A DNA stretch of 64,000 nt from Petrosia ficiformis (taxonomy: Eukaryota; Porifera; Demospongiae; Haplosclerida; Petrosiidae). Under the pieces are notes generated by a model that saw only the letters and a list, made by a program, of their open reading frames with translations, made no database searches and was not told where the DNA came from. This document shows positions 53,422 to 64,000 of the stretch, piece by piece. The stretch is from the NCBI GenBank assembly GCA_947044365.1, contig OX345637.1, positions 14,044,916-14,108,915 of the forward strand, written 5' to 3'. The translations under genes and the position numbers were made by a program. The number at the start of each line of letters is the position of its first letter. Positions within the stretch are counted from its first letter, which is position 1.

Positions 53422-56400
53422 TTACACCAAAGTCTCATAAACAAGAATAGTTGTTTGTTGTACATTGTTATTACCAGGAGTATTAGTTTGTATGGAATGA
53501 ATATCTCGATAAGGTGGATTAGAATTCCTATCACTGGATATTCTAGTGTTAGCAATTCCTCGATCACCAGATCCTGAACAAAGAACATTATAATTTATCT
53601 CTTTGTAAGAATGAAATATTATCTAGATATTTTGTGGGTTCTTAAATACCATATCAATATGATCATCATCAGAATAGTAATGATTATTATTAACTCTAGT
53701 ATAATAACACTTACACTGGTAGCTATAAAGACAGTTGAATTACCTTCAGCATCGGTTGATGTGATCATAGGAAGACCAGTAGAACTAGTAACTAGATGTA
53801 TAGAAGTTGTATTAATGCAAAGAATGGTTAATTATCAAAGGCTACACATAATGTTATATAACAATTTATAATTATAATAACTAACTTGCTGATGATATAG
53901 AAGAAGACAATATCAGAAATATAGAAGATGAAGCTAGTGGTGATAATGATGATAATGTCGAAATCAAAGATGAAGTTGTTGTTGTTATTGACACTGTTGT
54001 TGTTGTTGATTTTGTTGTTGTTGGTTCATCTACGGACACTTGATTCTTAATTATAGCTGGTAATTGACTCAGTGTGTTATCCTTCTCAACATCATATACA
54101 TACAAGTCATAATATCCAGTTATAACATTTGATATACAACCCTCAGCAATGTTGGTATAAGTTAATCTCTTTGACTGAAAGAACTTATTAAAACACTAAT
54201 TATTTCGATTTTAAAATCTTACTGGCAACAAAAATAATCTATTGTGCTTTGGACATCAAGTACATCTACATGTGTACGAATACATGATATTTTAGCCATT
54301 AAAAATAATGAACTAAAAAGCATCAATTGGGAATATTGTTTCATTTAGTTCTCAAGCAGTACTGCTGATCTAAATTATAAGTGTATACTACTCTTATATC
54401 TACTTGATACTATTGAGCTACAATTTGTTGTATAATTGTTCAGATTATTACGGATACACACATGTTTAATGTGGTAACTACTTTATAATATTTATAATCA
54501 ATTAGTTGAAGCAGTATAATTGCTATCTACTCATATTTCAATCAACAACCCCTTAAAATGATTGTATCTGCCACAACCAATTATTTAACCCTTGCGCAGC
54601 AGAGTGCATGGGGTAATAATGCACAACTTGCCACATTAGTGACAGTACAGTAATGTGACAATGCATATGGTTACAAAAAGTGTGTGTGTGTGGTTCAGCC
54701 CCCTGCTTTATAATTTGTGAAGTGGCTCTCTGCCACTGTAGTTGAATCCAAGCTGTTTTCATTTATCCTCAACCCACTAAAGTTGAGTATGTTTCAATTT
54801 GCATTGAAAACCAATATGACATGTGGACTGTTGCTATGCAACTATAAACATCCAAAACTGGAGCCAAGTGTCAACAAAACTATAAACAATAATTGTATAT
54901 TTGCCTTGAAAGGTATGTATGTATAATATATGTGTGTGGTATTTCACTTACTGAAGTGAGCACTACTAGTAATATTAAACTCTCCATCCAGATTACTAAA
55001 AGACACTTGTATAGTATATCTCATGTCTGATTGAAGAGTAATATTATCCACAGTAGTGAGTATATTATCTTGTGATCCTTCCATTAACATCACATCATTA
55101 ATATTTTGTATTGTAGTATCATCAGTTGAATCAGTAATCAATATATCAATATATAGTAGTGGGATATTCACCAGGGCATACTGCGCTAACCTGTAATGTA
55201 TAGTTGGTGTATATTATACTAGAAATGTTATCATAATTTTATATATATGCACATTAGGACAGGCCCACTCAAATCACATGTACATGAATAAACACTTATA
55301 ATTATAATAGTGTTAAACATTTTCATATACCAACAGAAACATTTCTGTTCAACATATAGTTTATGCAACAAAGATTGTTTCTTGGACTGTGTGCAAATGT
55401 GATGAACACAGAATAATACGAATGTATAATGATTTTCTTACATTTATAAACACTGTTATGTTTAACATATTATGAGAGACTACTGGTTGAATGGTTACTG
55501 GTATACTGGAGTCAACTGATGGGACTGTGTTGAGAGAATAGAGAATAGCAAATATCATAATACTACTACTATTATTATCACTTCTATAGTAGTCATGTAC
55601 AAGCAATAATTCTATAAATATTCTTTTAGTTAATAGGAACATGTATAATTATAAAGATCTCCTATACATGTACAAAGATGATACCTGTTGGAAAGTATAG
55701 TGATGATATAGTAGTCATTTCTCCATTCCCTGCTCCATTATAACCTGATATTGTTATACTGATCTCATCACATGGATCAGTATTATTAGGAACTGTTAAC
55801 ACATAGTAAGTATCAGTTATAAACTGAGATATAGTGAACACGATACTAGTAACTGATATGTTATATCCAGTGATATGTGTCTCAGGAAAACTGAATGGTG
55901 TATTCCATGAAATATTGAGACTTGAGGAACTAATAAATTTATGAGATATATCTCTAACTGGACCTGTAAGAATATATTACATTAGTAGAACAGACTACAT
56001 AGATAACACTTCATCAGTAGCCCACATGTACAACTTCAATGACTACATTATGCTATGTGTATGTATGTAGTATATGTATGTATTCATGGATGCATGTATA
56101 TATAATTATATGTATGTATATATTTACACTGCATAAATAAAATTGTTAATAATATCTAATTTATTGGTTAGTACAGTTGAAAGGAATAGTGGAAATTGTA
56201 ACTTAATTGGCCATGTATGTAATTACAATCATATTCTTATACTGTCTAATAGATGTACAAAGTAGAATGAGTATTTTAATTAGTCATTGTAGGTTTCTAA
56301 ACCTCCTTTGTATGTCTAATATGAGATATTAGGCATGATAATTTATTATATTTGGTACATATGTCTTTTATGTATTTTAACATAATAGTACAAAGTAGCT

Positions 56401-59179
56401 ATGACGTTAGATATATTTATCCTGAACAACAACTAATTGCTAAATATTTGCAACTGCACTAACCAATATAATTTTTTGTTATTTTAACAATTCTGTATCT
56501 TATTTATACCTATTACAGTAAGATTAGTATATGCTGTAGCTGAACTTGAAAACACACCAAACTTCAATACAACAGACATTTTATATTCACCAGCATCAGA
56601 AATATTAACATTACTTATAGTAAGTTCTCTCTTAGTGTTTTGGTAATCTCCTTTCTCAATTATTATATCATTAAGTTTCCATGTGATATCACTCTCACTG
56701 AGTGGTGAAAGAGCTGAAGCATACATTACAATTGTCACTGTATCTCCAACATAAGTTATTACACTGGATTGTTTTGCGATAGCTGCAGGATTGTCTAAAG
56801 GAAGAGACCTCAGTTAATGTAATAAAGTATAAATGGAAGTAGTTTACCAGGAGTAATGTTAAGTACTGCATCATCATCATTAGAATTACGATCTGAACAG
56901 ATGTAAATTCCTGCATCATTAGCATCAGGGTTATCGAAGTCCAGAGATATACCATCTGTTATTATAGTCTGTGTTTTAGTTATTGAAGCATCTTTTCTAG
57001 CCCAGCTCAGACCACTGCCATCGTTAGATGTTGATGTACAATGGAACTCAAAATTTCTTGAAATGGATCCTCCATACTCGTAAGTGGCCACACCTTCAAC
57101 AATCCATGAATCTGAACTATCCACATTTACTTGTTTAATTACAATATCACCTGTGTATAATAATGTATAATAATGTATAATATATACATATATATATGTA
57201 TATATATATATATATATATATAATAATATATGTTTATATAATAAACATGACTTTGTTGAAGTTACAAAGACTATACTGTCTGAAATACCTATTCTGAATA
57301 TGGTATCATTATAATCAGTTAACACACACACACCCAACACCTACAAATTTAATATAACACTTAATGTAATGAGATTATACAAATCTTGTTAACAAATAAT
57401 ATAAAAATTAATTTGTGCATTATACTATCTTACAATGTCATCATGAAGTGCCGCTCCTGTAGTATATTTACTAGTGCTGAGAAACATATCATAACGCTAT
57501 AGTCAGGTGTATATGAATTACCTCATAGTGCAGTGCTAGGACATATACCATGTATTGTAGTTTATGTAGAATTACATATTACAAAGACTATGTGTAAAGA
57601 GAGTTACTAATAATTAGATTCAGTTATATATAGTGATGTTAATCTTATTTTCAAGAAATGCTTTGGGAGAAGTTTTAAATATTGTTATAGCGATGTTTTT
57701 ACCTTCAGTAAAGGGAGGGTAGGATAATGATAATTAAAACAAATACTGTAGTATACTGATAATACAATCAGTACATGGATTACTAAATTCTTACCATGTT
57801 TTTCACTTTTATCCAAAAACTATATATTAATTGGATTAAACTTGTCTCCCCTAAAGGAAGTCACTAGCCCCAAATGACTATATATATATATATATATAAT
57901 GTAGTAGTTATATTACACATCATACCTTTAATATCAAAACACACGTTTATAACTGTCTGTCACTATTCCATTATATAATATTAACTTACCATATCTATAT
58001 AATAAACATGGCCTTGTTGAAGTTACATTATGTTATCGTTGACATGCACAGCCAACACCTATAAGGCTATAAGACCTCAATGTAATGACATCATATTTAT
58101 GAACTTTGTTAACAAGTGATATACCACATTACTGATTGTCCAATATCCTATCCTACAACTTTATCAGGAACTGCCATATGCTGTAGTATATTTGGTAATG
58201 CTGTCATAATGCTATAGTCAGTCATAATAGTGTATATAAATTATCTCATCGTGCAGTGCTAGGACATATATAATACCTTGTGTTGTAATTTATGTACAAT
58301 TACATATTACAAAGACATTGTGTAAAGACAGTTGCTATCACATGAGTATGTTATTTTAATAGCAATCATCCATGTGGAGGCCCGAGAAGGAGGTGTGAAG
58401 TAAATTCCACTATATTTTAAATATATTTATGGTATACTGTAGATTACATAGTAATTATGTAGTCATTTCTTCTATACACGTATATATACATATTAGGTAG
58501 ATATATCCTATTACTACTACTATATAATAATAATACTGAATTATATCCAATCAGTATATTGATTACTAAATTTTTATCATGTTTTTCGCCAAAATTTCAT
58601 TATCCTAAAACTATTAACTTATCTCCACAGGTAAGGAAGTCACTAGGCCGACAAAATAGGAATGACTATAATGTATTAGTTATATTACACATCAGACATA
58701 CTATTAATATCTTGACACACGTTTATAACAGTCTTTCACTATTCCCTTATATAATATCATCTACGATATATATATAATCTATGTATATGTATAATCTATG
58801 TATATATTCTTATGCTTTGGGACAATCAGGATAGTTTAATTCATCAATAATCATCGACAACAATAAATATTTAGACAATTTCTACAATGATATAATCCAC
58901 ATTATAGTAAATAATAAAACAGTTTTGTGTTTTAAGTATATTAGCCAGCAGTATACATGGCCACACAAGACTAATATTAGAAATACTCTACATAATCCAA
59001 ACTATCACATATACATGATCTAAAGAAACCTGAAATACACAACAAACAAATATCCAACAAAAACGTGCACAGGAAAGAGGCCTGTTGCATGGTTAACTGC
59101 AGAATTACTCACCTGGAATGACAGTTGCATATAAAGCAATCAAGATCAGTGAAAAGAAACAGCTTGTTGATTTCTCCAT
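53422..59179 (-). pseudogene. Receptor E: disrupted Ig-Ig-FN3 receptor
   Basis: Exon remnants are 59113-59179, 56848-57150, 56510-56794, 55685-55963, 55442-55524, 54952-55190, about 53886-54153, a TM segment about 53640-53800, and 53422-53573. The first five are intact. The sixth has an extra four bases (ATAT duplication near 55153), giving a frame shift and an immediate stop. The membrane-proximal exon lacks its 5' half: homology breaks at about 54153 and resumes in intron sequence. The TM exon has lost its donor site. The tail exon still encodes NPPYRDI and ends ILVYETLV, an ITIM-like LxYxxL. The signal peptide is MEKSTSCFFSLILIALYATV. Confidence 0.75.
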
Positions 59180-59319
59180 TTGGCTAGTAGATAACTGAGT
59201 AAACCTGTCACTGTTGTAACTAGAAACACGTATTATTACTTAAGTTAATATTAAGCTCGTCCCAGCCACACCCACGTAATATAGCTAAGCTGGAATATGT
59301 TCAACGTCAAGCTCTCACT

Positions 59320-60248
59320 TGTCAGCAAATTAACATTGAGTTCCCTTACTGGACTTCCCCTCACATGTAGTATAAGATGAAGTGTGGACTTCTGTATAAA
59401 AGAATAATAAAAAACATTTTCAATAAAAATGGAAGATGTAGGGATGTCAAAACCCAAAAAGCATGTGAACAATGTTGGGAAGCTAACATAGGACCCAAAA
59501 TTAAACACCACTTCCATATAACCCTACATAAGTACTTACACTACTATAAAAACAAAATACAAAGAGCCGTACTTATGTAGGGTTATATGGAAATGGTTTG
59601 TTTAATTTTGGGTCCTATGTTAGCTTCCCAACCTTGTTCACATGCTTTTTTGGTTTTGACATCCCTACATCTTCTTAAATTTTTATTGAAAATGTTTTTT
59701 ATTATTCTTGTTTCCATTTTTTTTTTCTGAATGGTGTGAATATTTTTTGTAGATTGCAGAAGTACTGGTGTAAGTTATATGTCATTACTTCCAATTGAAA
59801 TGTATAGGCGGCTATTTTTTTTCAGTGCCATCCCTACATAGAGAGTACTACCATACTCTCTGATTATTATAGTCACTTAGAGTATGAACATTTTCTATTT
59901 TTTTGCTCACAAAGTGGGTGGAATACCTTCCTGATGTTGGATCTTGCATTTGACATCCTCAATTGTAACACTAAGCTCAACCTCAAGAATAATTGTCTTA
60001 CCCTTTATGAAAATCTGCATTCCTCCTTTCATTCGAAGAACAGGATGAAGTGTGAACTCCTTCTGTATATTGTAGTCACTTGGAGTATGGCCATCTTCTA
60101 ATTATTTGCCAACAAAAATAAGGTGTTGCTTGTCAGGCAGAAGACTTTCCTTATCTTGGACCTTACGTTTGACATCCTCAATTGTATGACTAGGTTCAAC
60201 CTCAAGGGTACTGGTCTTACCAGTGAGGGCCTTTATGAAAATCTGCAT
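59320..60248 (-). pseudogene. Polyubiquitin pseudogene, split by a MITE
   Basis: Unit 1 runs 60248-60021 (228 bases, [20 protein letters not shown] ... LRMKGG) and is followed directly by MQI of unit 2 (M at 60020). Unit 1 has a stop after FVGK. Unit 2 is interrupted by a repeat block (about 59399-59860) and its end (STLHLILHVRG) reappears at about 59340-59395. Same strand and position relative to copy E as in the other units. Confidence 0.75.
59399..59709. mobile_element. Foldback MITE, family 1 copy, inside polyubiquitin relic
   Basis: Long hairpin: arms from AGAATAATAAAAAACATTTT and GATGTAGGGATGTCAAAACC to the complement ending TTATTCTT. The centre is near 59550. Second copy of the 18795-19085 family. 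Confidence 0.8.
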
Positions 60249-60333
60249 GTAAGAGATCGGTAATAGTATTCAATTCAATCTTTGATAGTTTGTAAAGTGT
60301 TCTTTGATAGTCTGTAAAGTGGAGCTAACTTTC

Positions 60334-60602
60334 TGTTGGAAATGAACACTTTGATTGTTTATACATAATTTACCTTAAATGTGCATAGTTGTTGTAATTA
60401 TGTGTTTTCATTGTTCTTTTAAGTTGTCTGTACAGGCATGTTGGAGCATGTTTATTGCTAGAACTCTCTAGAATATTCTAGAGCACATGTTACTCTAGAA
60501 CTTTCTTTATCACATGTAGTTTTCTAGAATATTCTCTAGAATATTCTCTGCATATTTTGTACTTGTATCAGTCCTTGAGTTGTTTGAGAAATAAAACTAT
60601 CA
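60334..60602. mobile_element. Solo LTR with CTTTC target duplication
   Basis: A 269-bp segment starts TGTTGG and ends ATCA, with CTTTC on both sides (60329-60333, 60603-60607). The paralogous stretch near 47720 reads through with a single GTTTC. AATAAA lies close to the 3' end (60588). It contains two clusters of heat-shock-element-like GAA..TTC modules (about 60466-60484 and 60521-60549). LTR family unknown. Confidence 0.75.
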
Positions 60603-60754
60603 CTTTCTATATTCCAATCATCCCAGTGTGATTTTATTTAAATGTACATTATATTCAATAGTCTATGTGTCTCATAGCCTGTTGCTCTCTGCATAATAGA
60701 CTGGTAACAGACTAGTAGTATTTAATAATGATAGAAAATAAGGATCTTTGCAAT

Positions 60755-60848
60755 GAAGCTAAGGATCTTTATTAGTTTCTATATTCAATCATCGAAACTC
60801 AAGTTAGGGATGATTAGAATATAGAAACTAGCAAAGATCCTTAGCTTC
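60755..60848. repeat. 94-bp palindrome (GAAGCTAAGGATCTTT...)
   Basis: The left arm GAAGCTAAGGATCTTT..TAGTTTCTATATTC is mirrored by GAATATAGAAACTAGCAAAGATCCTTAGCTTC. Decayed copies are at 24253-24349 and 47885-47985. Confidence 0.75.
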
Positions 60849-60955
60849 CCTATCAAAAATTCTTACATTCAATCGCTATTAAATACTGTCACCAATCTAT
60901 TATACAGGACTCGGACACTTATACAATTAAATGAGTATATATATAATGAACATTT

Positions 60956-61070
60956 TCATATTGTAGGGCCATCCTTCTTGTGTCCGTCCACATGCGCGAG
61001 TGCGTTGAGAGTTGCGTCCTTCCCGGGGGACTCGGTCAATTAATTGGCGTGGCGCTTTATAGATCTCACA
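60956..61070. mobile_element. Left-end fragment of the foldback element
   Basis: Carries TAGGGCCATCCTT, GGGGGACTCGGTCAATTAATTGG and GTGGCGCTTTATAG as at 48110-48250. Confidence 0.55.
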
Positions 61071-61287
61071 ATAACGTAATCATGCTGAACATAACTACAA
61101 TAAATGCTATCAATTTTCATGCCTATATACACAATAACAGTGTAATATCAACAAATTATCATATTAATTTTCCCTTTTAAGTAAACTTTTACATATGGTA
61201 TATATAATTATTTATTACAACAACTATATCTGTCTATGTAGTTTATAATGACACTGTTTGTGTATATATGTAGGAATGAATATTATT

Positions 61288-61332
61288 AGTGTTTATTATA
61301 GTTGTGTTAAGTACACAACTATAATAAACACT
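61288..61332. repeat. Perfect hairpin, ~20-bp stem
   Basis: AGTGTTTATTATAGTTGTG and its exact complement flank a 6-7-base loop. No homologous copy was noticed in the window. From 61333 to 61944 the sequence resembles receptor introns (compare 17770-18060 and 1725-1800) and has no exon. Confidence 0.7.
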
Positions 61333-61944
61333 AGGAATAGCATGAGTTTCAGTTTAGATTGTCAATTGTCATAGAGGATGTTGTGGCTACATGCATGTAT
61401 GTTACTATGACATAATGTGTACCAAGTATTGGAAGGTATAAATTGAATTATGTGTTTGGGGCTTTACAAACATTTTTGATGGCCATATACAATTACATGT
61501 ACTTTACTATAAATTATACTAAATCTTTGACATGAAATTCAAGTAGACAGCACCCTAAAATTATAGTGCTTCAACTATAATTGAATAGAATCACAAAGCA
61601 TCTGTGGCATTAGATGTATGTATTCTGAACAAACAACTAATTGTTAAATCTATGCAGCTGTACTAACCACTAAATTAGTTTTTTTAACTGTTTTTTGCAG
61701 TGTATTATTACATCACTGTGTCTTGTATATTATATTATCATTCACAAACAGTGTGATTATCAACTATAGAAACATAATTATATAGCTATTATAATAATTA
61801 TATCTTTGTATCACAATAACATATCTATATTTTAAACTACATGTTCATGCATCATTGAAAATAATACATTATATATACAATACAGTAATTACTATAATTC
61901 TATTATTAATGCAAAAATATACAATTATTACGTAATTGACATGA

Positions 61945-62578
61945 TCCACTTACTGAAGTTTTCATTACTCGTAATATTAAACTCTCCATCCAGATTACCA
62001 AAAGACACTTGCATAGTATAATCCTGACTCATCCTGAGATTATAAATGTGACTACTAATAGTGAAGTGGAGTTCAGTTGTGTTGCTATAGCAACTGAGAT
62101 TATTTTCTTTGTAAATGGAACAAGTGCTTCTGATTCAATTATAGTAAATAAATGTTTCGTTCAACTTTCTGCTTTCTCATGATGTTAATGATACAACATT
62201 ACGTGGAAGTCTAATAGCAACTGCATTAACACAATATAACAATACTGAGGGGTTCTGTATAGTTTTGATAGTTGTTAGTCTAACTGAAATAAACTCCATA
62301 CCGAGTGATGTTGCTATACTGAGAGTACAAGGTTAGTGAATGTACATTTATAGTGAATATTCTAAATGTTTTGTTTACAGGTCTATTATCATGAGTTATT
62401 GAGATATCTCATTGTTTTATTGATTCCTCAAATCTTAATATCTCATGGAATCCACCATTCACTCTTCCTGGGACACATATCACTGGATATAACATATCAG
62501 TTACTAGTATCATGTTCAGTATATCTCAGTTTATTACTGATACTTACTATGTGTTAACAGCTCCTAATAATACTGATC
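61945..62578. pseudogene. Scrambled receptor relic F with inverted exons
   Basis: Bases 61945-62018 match the minus-strand end of the last FN3-like exon (TTAAACTCTCCATCCAGATT). From about 62020 the receptor sequence is on the plus strand: an Ig exon of the B type (VEFSCVAIATEI, then after a shift ALTQYNNTEGF and VAILRVQG). An FN3 exon follows from about 62380 (SWNPPFTLPGTHITGY) and is cut at 62578 within NNTD. Confidence 0.7.
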
Positions 62579-63415
62579 GATTACATATATAGTGATTATG
62601 TAGTCATGTTTTCTATACAAGTATATACATTAGGCAGATAATGATATTAGATAATTATATTGAAATAGTATATTGATTAATAAATTCTTTTCATGTTTTT
62701 CATCAAAATTTCATTATCCTAAAACTGATTAGGAAGTCACTTGCCCAACAAGGAGTATACTGCATTAGATATATTACACATCGATAATATGTTTAATATC
62801 AACACACATTTATAATGGGTCCTTCACTATATAATATCATCTACCATACACATATATAATATATATATATAATCTATGTATATACTCATACGTCACGATG
62901 AAGCCACCCTTCAAAGTTTCCGACAGTGCTATAGATCTAAATATGCCATGTGCACTGTGGTTTGATATGTGCACTGTGCGGTTGTGGCTTCATTAACCTG
63001 TATAAACATGACTTTGAAGTCATGAAATATATTGGTTATGTCATGCCCACTTGTGCAATATCAGGCTTATAATCACCTCGCCCTAGGGCTCGGTGCTTAA
63101 AAACCTTATTGTTTGGGACAATCTGGAGACTTTAATTCATGAATAATCATGTAATGAGAGTTGGGGGTACGTAGAGTATTTCTAATATTAGTCTGGCCTG
63201 ATCATGTATACTGACTGGCTAATAGCTAATATAATAGAAACAAACTGTTTTATTATTTATAATTTACTATAACGTGGATTATATCATCATAGAAATTGTC
63301 TAAATGTTTATTGTTGTTACATATACAAGATGATTGTATAATTTTCTAAACCTGAAATTCACAACAAACAATCTAAAAACATGCACAATCGCATGATTAA
63401 CTCCAAATTACTCAC

Positions 63416-63473
63416 CTGGAATGACAGTTGCAATCAAGATCAGTGAAAAGGAACAGCTTGTTGATATCTTCAT
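63416..63473 (-). pseudogene. Signal-peptide exon of relic F
   Basis: 58 bases with donor at 63414-63415. Encodes MKISTSCSFSLILIATVIPG, identical to A and C but for an in-frame loss of three residues (ALY). The expected Ig exons downstream on the minus strand are replaced by the inverted block, so it cannot make a receptor. Confidence 0.65.
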
Positions 63474-63899
63474 TATGCTAGTAGATCCAAGGGACTGGAG
63501 CTAACCAGTAGTAATCCTGTAGCTATACAAACACGTATTATCACATTATTTTGTGGTGATCGAATTAGGATCATTCAGGCGACGTTTTCTTATTCCATCA
63601 TTCAGAGTCTTGTCCCAGCCACACCCCCGAGATCTATGCTTCATTGTTGTGTTCTGGTTCTTCACTGTATTTCAGTATAATGACTTGCAATATTAATAAT
63701 GAAAGGATATTTATTGAAATTGATATTATCTCAAAGATGGGCATTACCTGTAAAAAAAAAAGCAAAAGCAAAGAATGCAACAAACTTTACATAATAAGTA
63801 ATATACATACACATATAACTTGTCTGCTGATATCCCAAGGAGAAATTCAAGCATATTATTAACTATTTCATTTTCACAATGCTAAACTTGAATGCTCTC

Positions 63900-64000
63900 A
63901 CTTCTGAGCAAATTGACATTGAATGCCCTTATGTAGTACAAGATGAAGTGTGGACTTCTGTATATTATAGTCACTTAGAGTATGACCATTTTTTTAATTG
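63900..64000 (-). pseudogene. Start of a polyubiquitin relic at the window edge
   Basis: Matches 23650-23730 ([12 protein letters not shown] end, SDYNIQ) and continues beyond the window. Confidence 0.55.

Larger units (their letters stand above)
62579..64000. repeat. Recent segmental duplication of 22250-23720
   Basis: Near-identical over its whole length, including a rare poly-A/AAAGCAAAAGC stretch, the intron element (62897-62993) and the ubiquitin remnant at the edge. It begins abruptly at 62579, inside the FN3 exon of relic F. Confidence 0.8.

Overview
The window is animal genomic DNA, most likely from a demosponge. I infer an Amphimedon-like genome from the AT-rich base composition, the very short introns (about 53 bp between Ig exons), the secreted/transmembrane Ig-FN3 gene family and the crowd of DNA transposons. 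No species marker was tested. There are no bacterial features. || The backbone is a tandem array of single-pass membrane receptors, all on the minus strand, named here by position. A (338-4156) is cut by the left edge, B is 11000-15723, C is 16241-23195, D is 28825-47389, E is 53422-59179 (pseudogene), and F is a scrambled relic at 61945-63473. Splice sites, phases and domains can be followed by comparing copies. The order is signal peptide, Ig domain(s), FN3, a second FN3-like domain split over two exons, a four-cysteine membrane-proximal domain with a Thr-rich stalk, a TM exon, and a short tail with Tyr motifs. Most exons are symmetrical phase 1-1. B ends in an ITAM-like tail (YQDI, then YDTV-x7-YDTV). 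D has lost its tail through an early stop. E is dead (4-bp frameshift plus a deletion). Upstream of A, C, D, E and F lies a decayed head-to-tail polyubiquitin gene on the same strand, so the duplication unit is receptor plus polyubiquitin. || Mobile DNA fills introns and spacers. It includes a degenerate APE-type LINE with a 2A-like sequence and PHD finger (5250-9300), and a Tc1/mariner-like element with TA duplication (26615-28536). A TTAA-flanked piggyBac-type insertion of 13.1 kb sits in one intron of receptor D (32066-45170). A DUF7869-like transposase element has long inverted ends (50405-52791). There is also a solo LTR with 5-bp target duplication (60334-60602), and several foldback MITEs that can be delimited against empty paralogous sites. 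|| The piggyBac-type insertion is a nest. It holds an internally deleted piggyBac remnant, three direct copies of a hairpin-ended repeat, a divergent pair of intronless low-complexity ORFs sharing a 300-bp two-TATA promoter (33965-35336), a 48/72-bp minisatellite, and an intact 2240-codon Helentron (37473-44195). The Helentron carries a canonical 2A sequence, OTU protease, HUH Rep, PIF1 helicase and a C-terminal APE-like endonuclease. It looks potentially autonomous. || The strongest candidates for something undescribed are the receptor array with diversified tails, which resembles an allorecognition or immune receptor cluster, and the divergent low-complexity gene pair.
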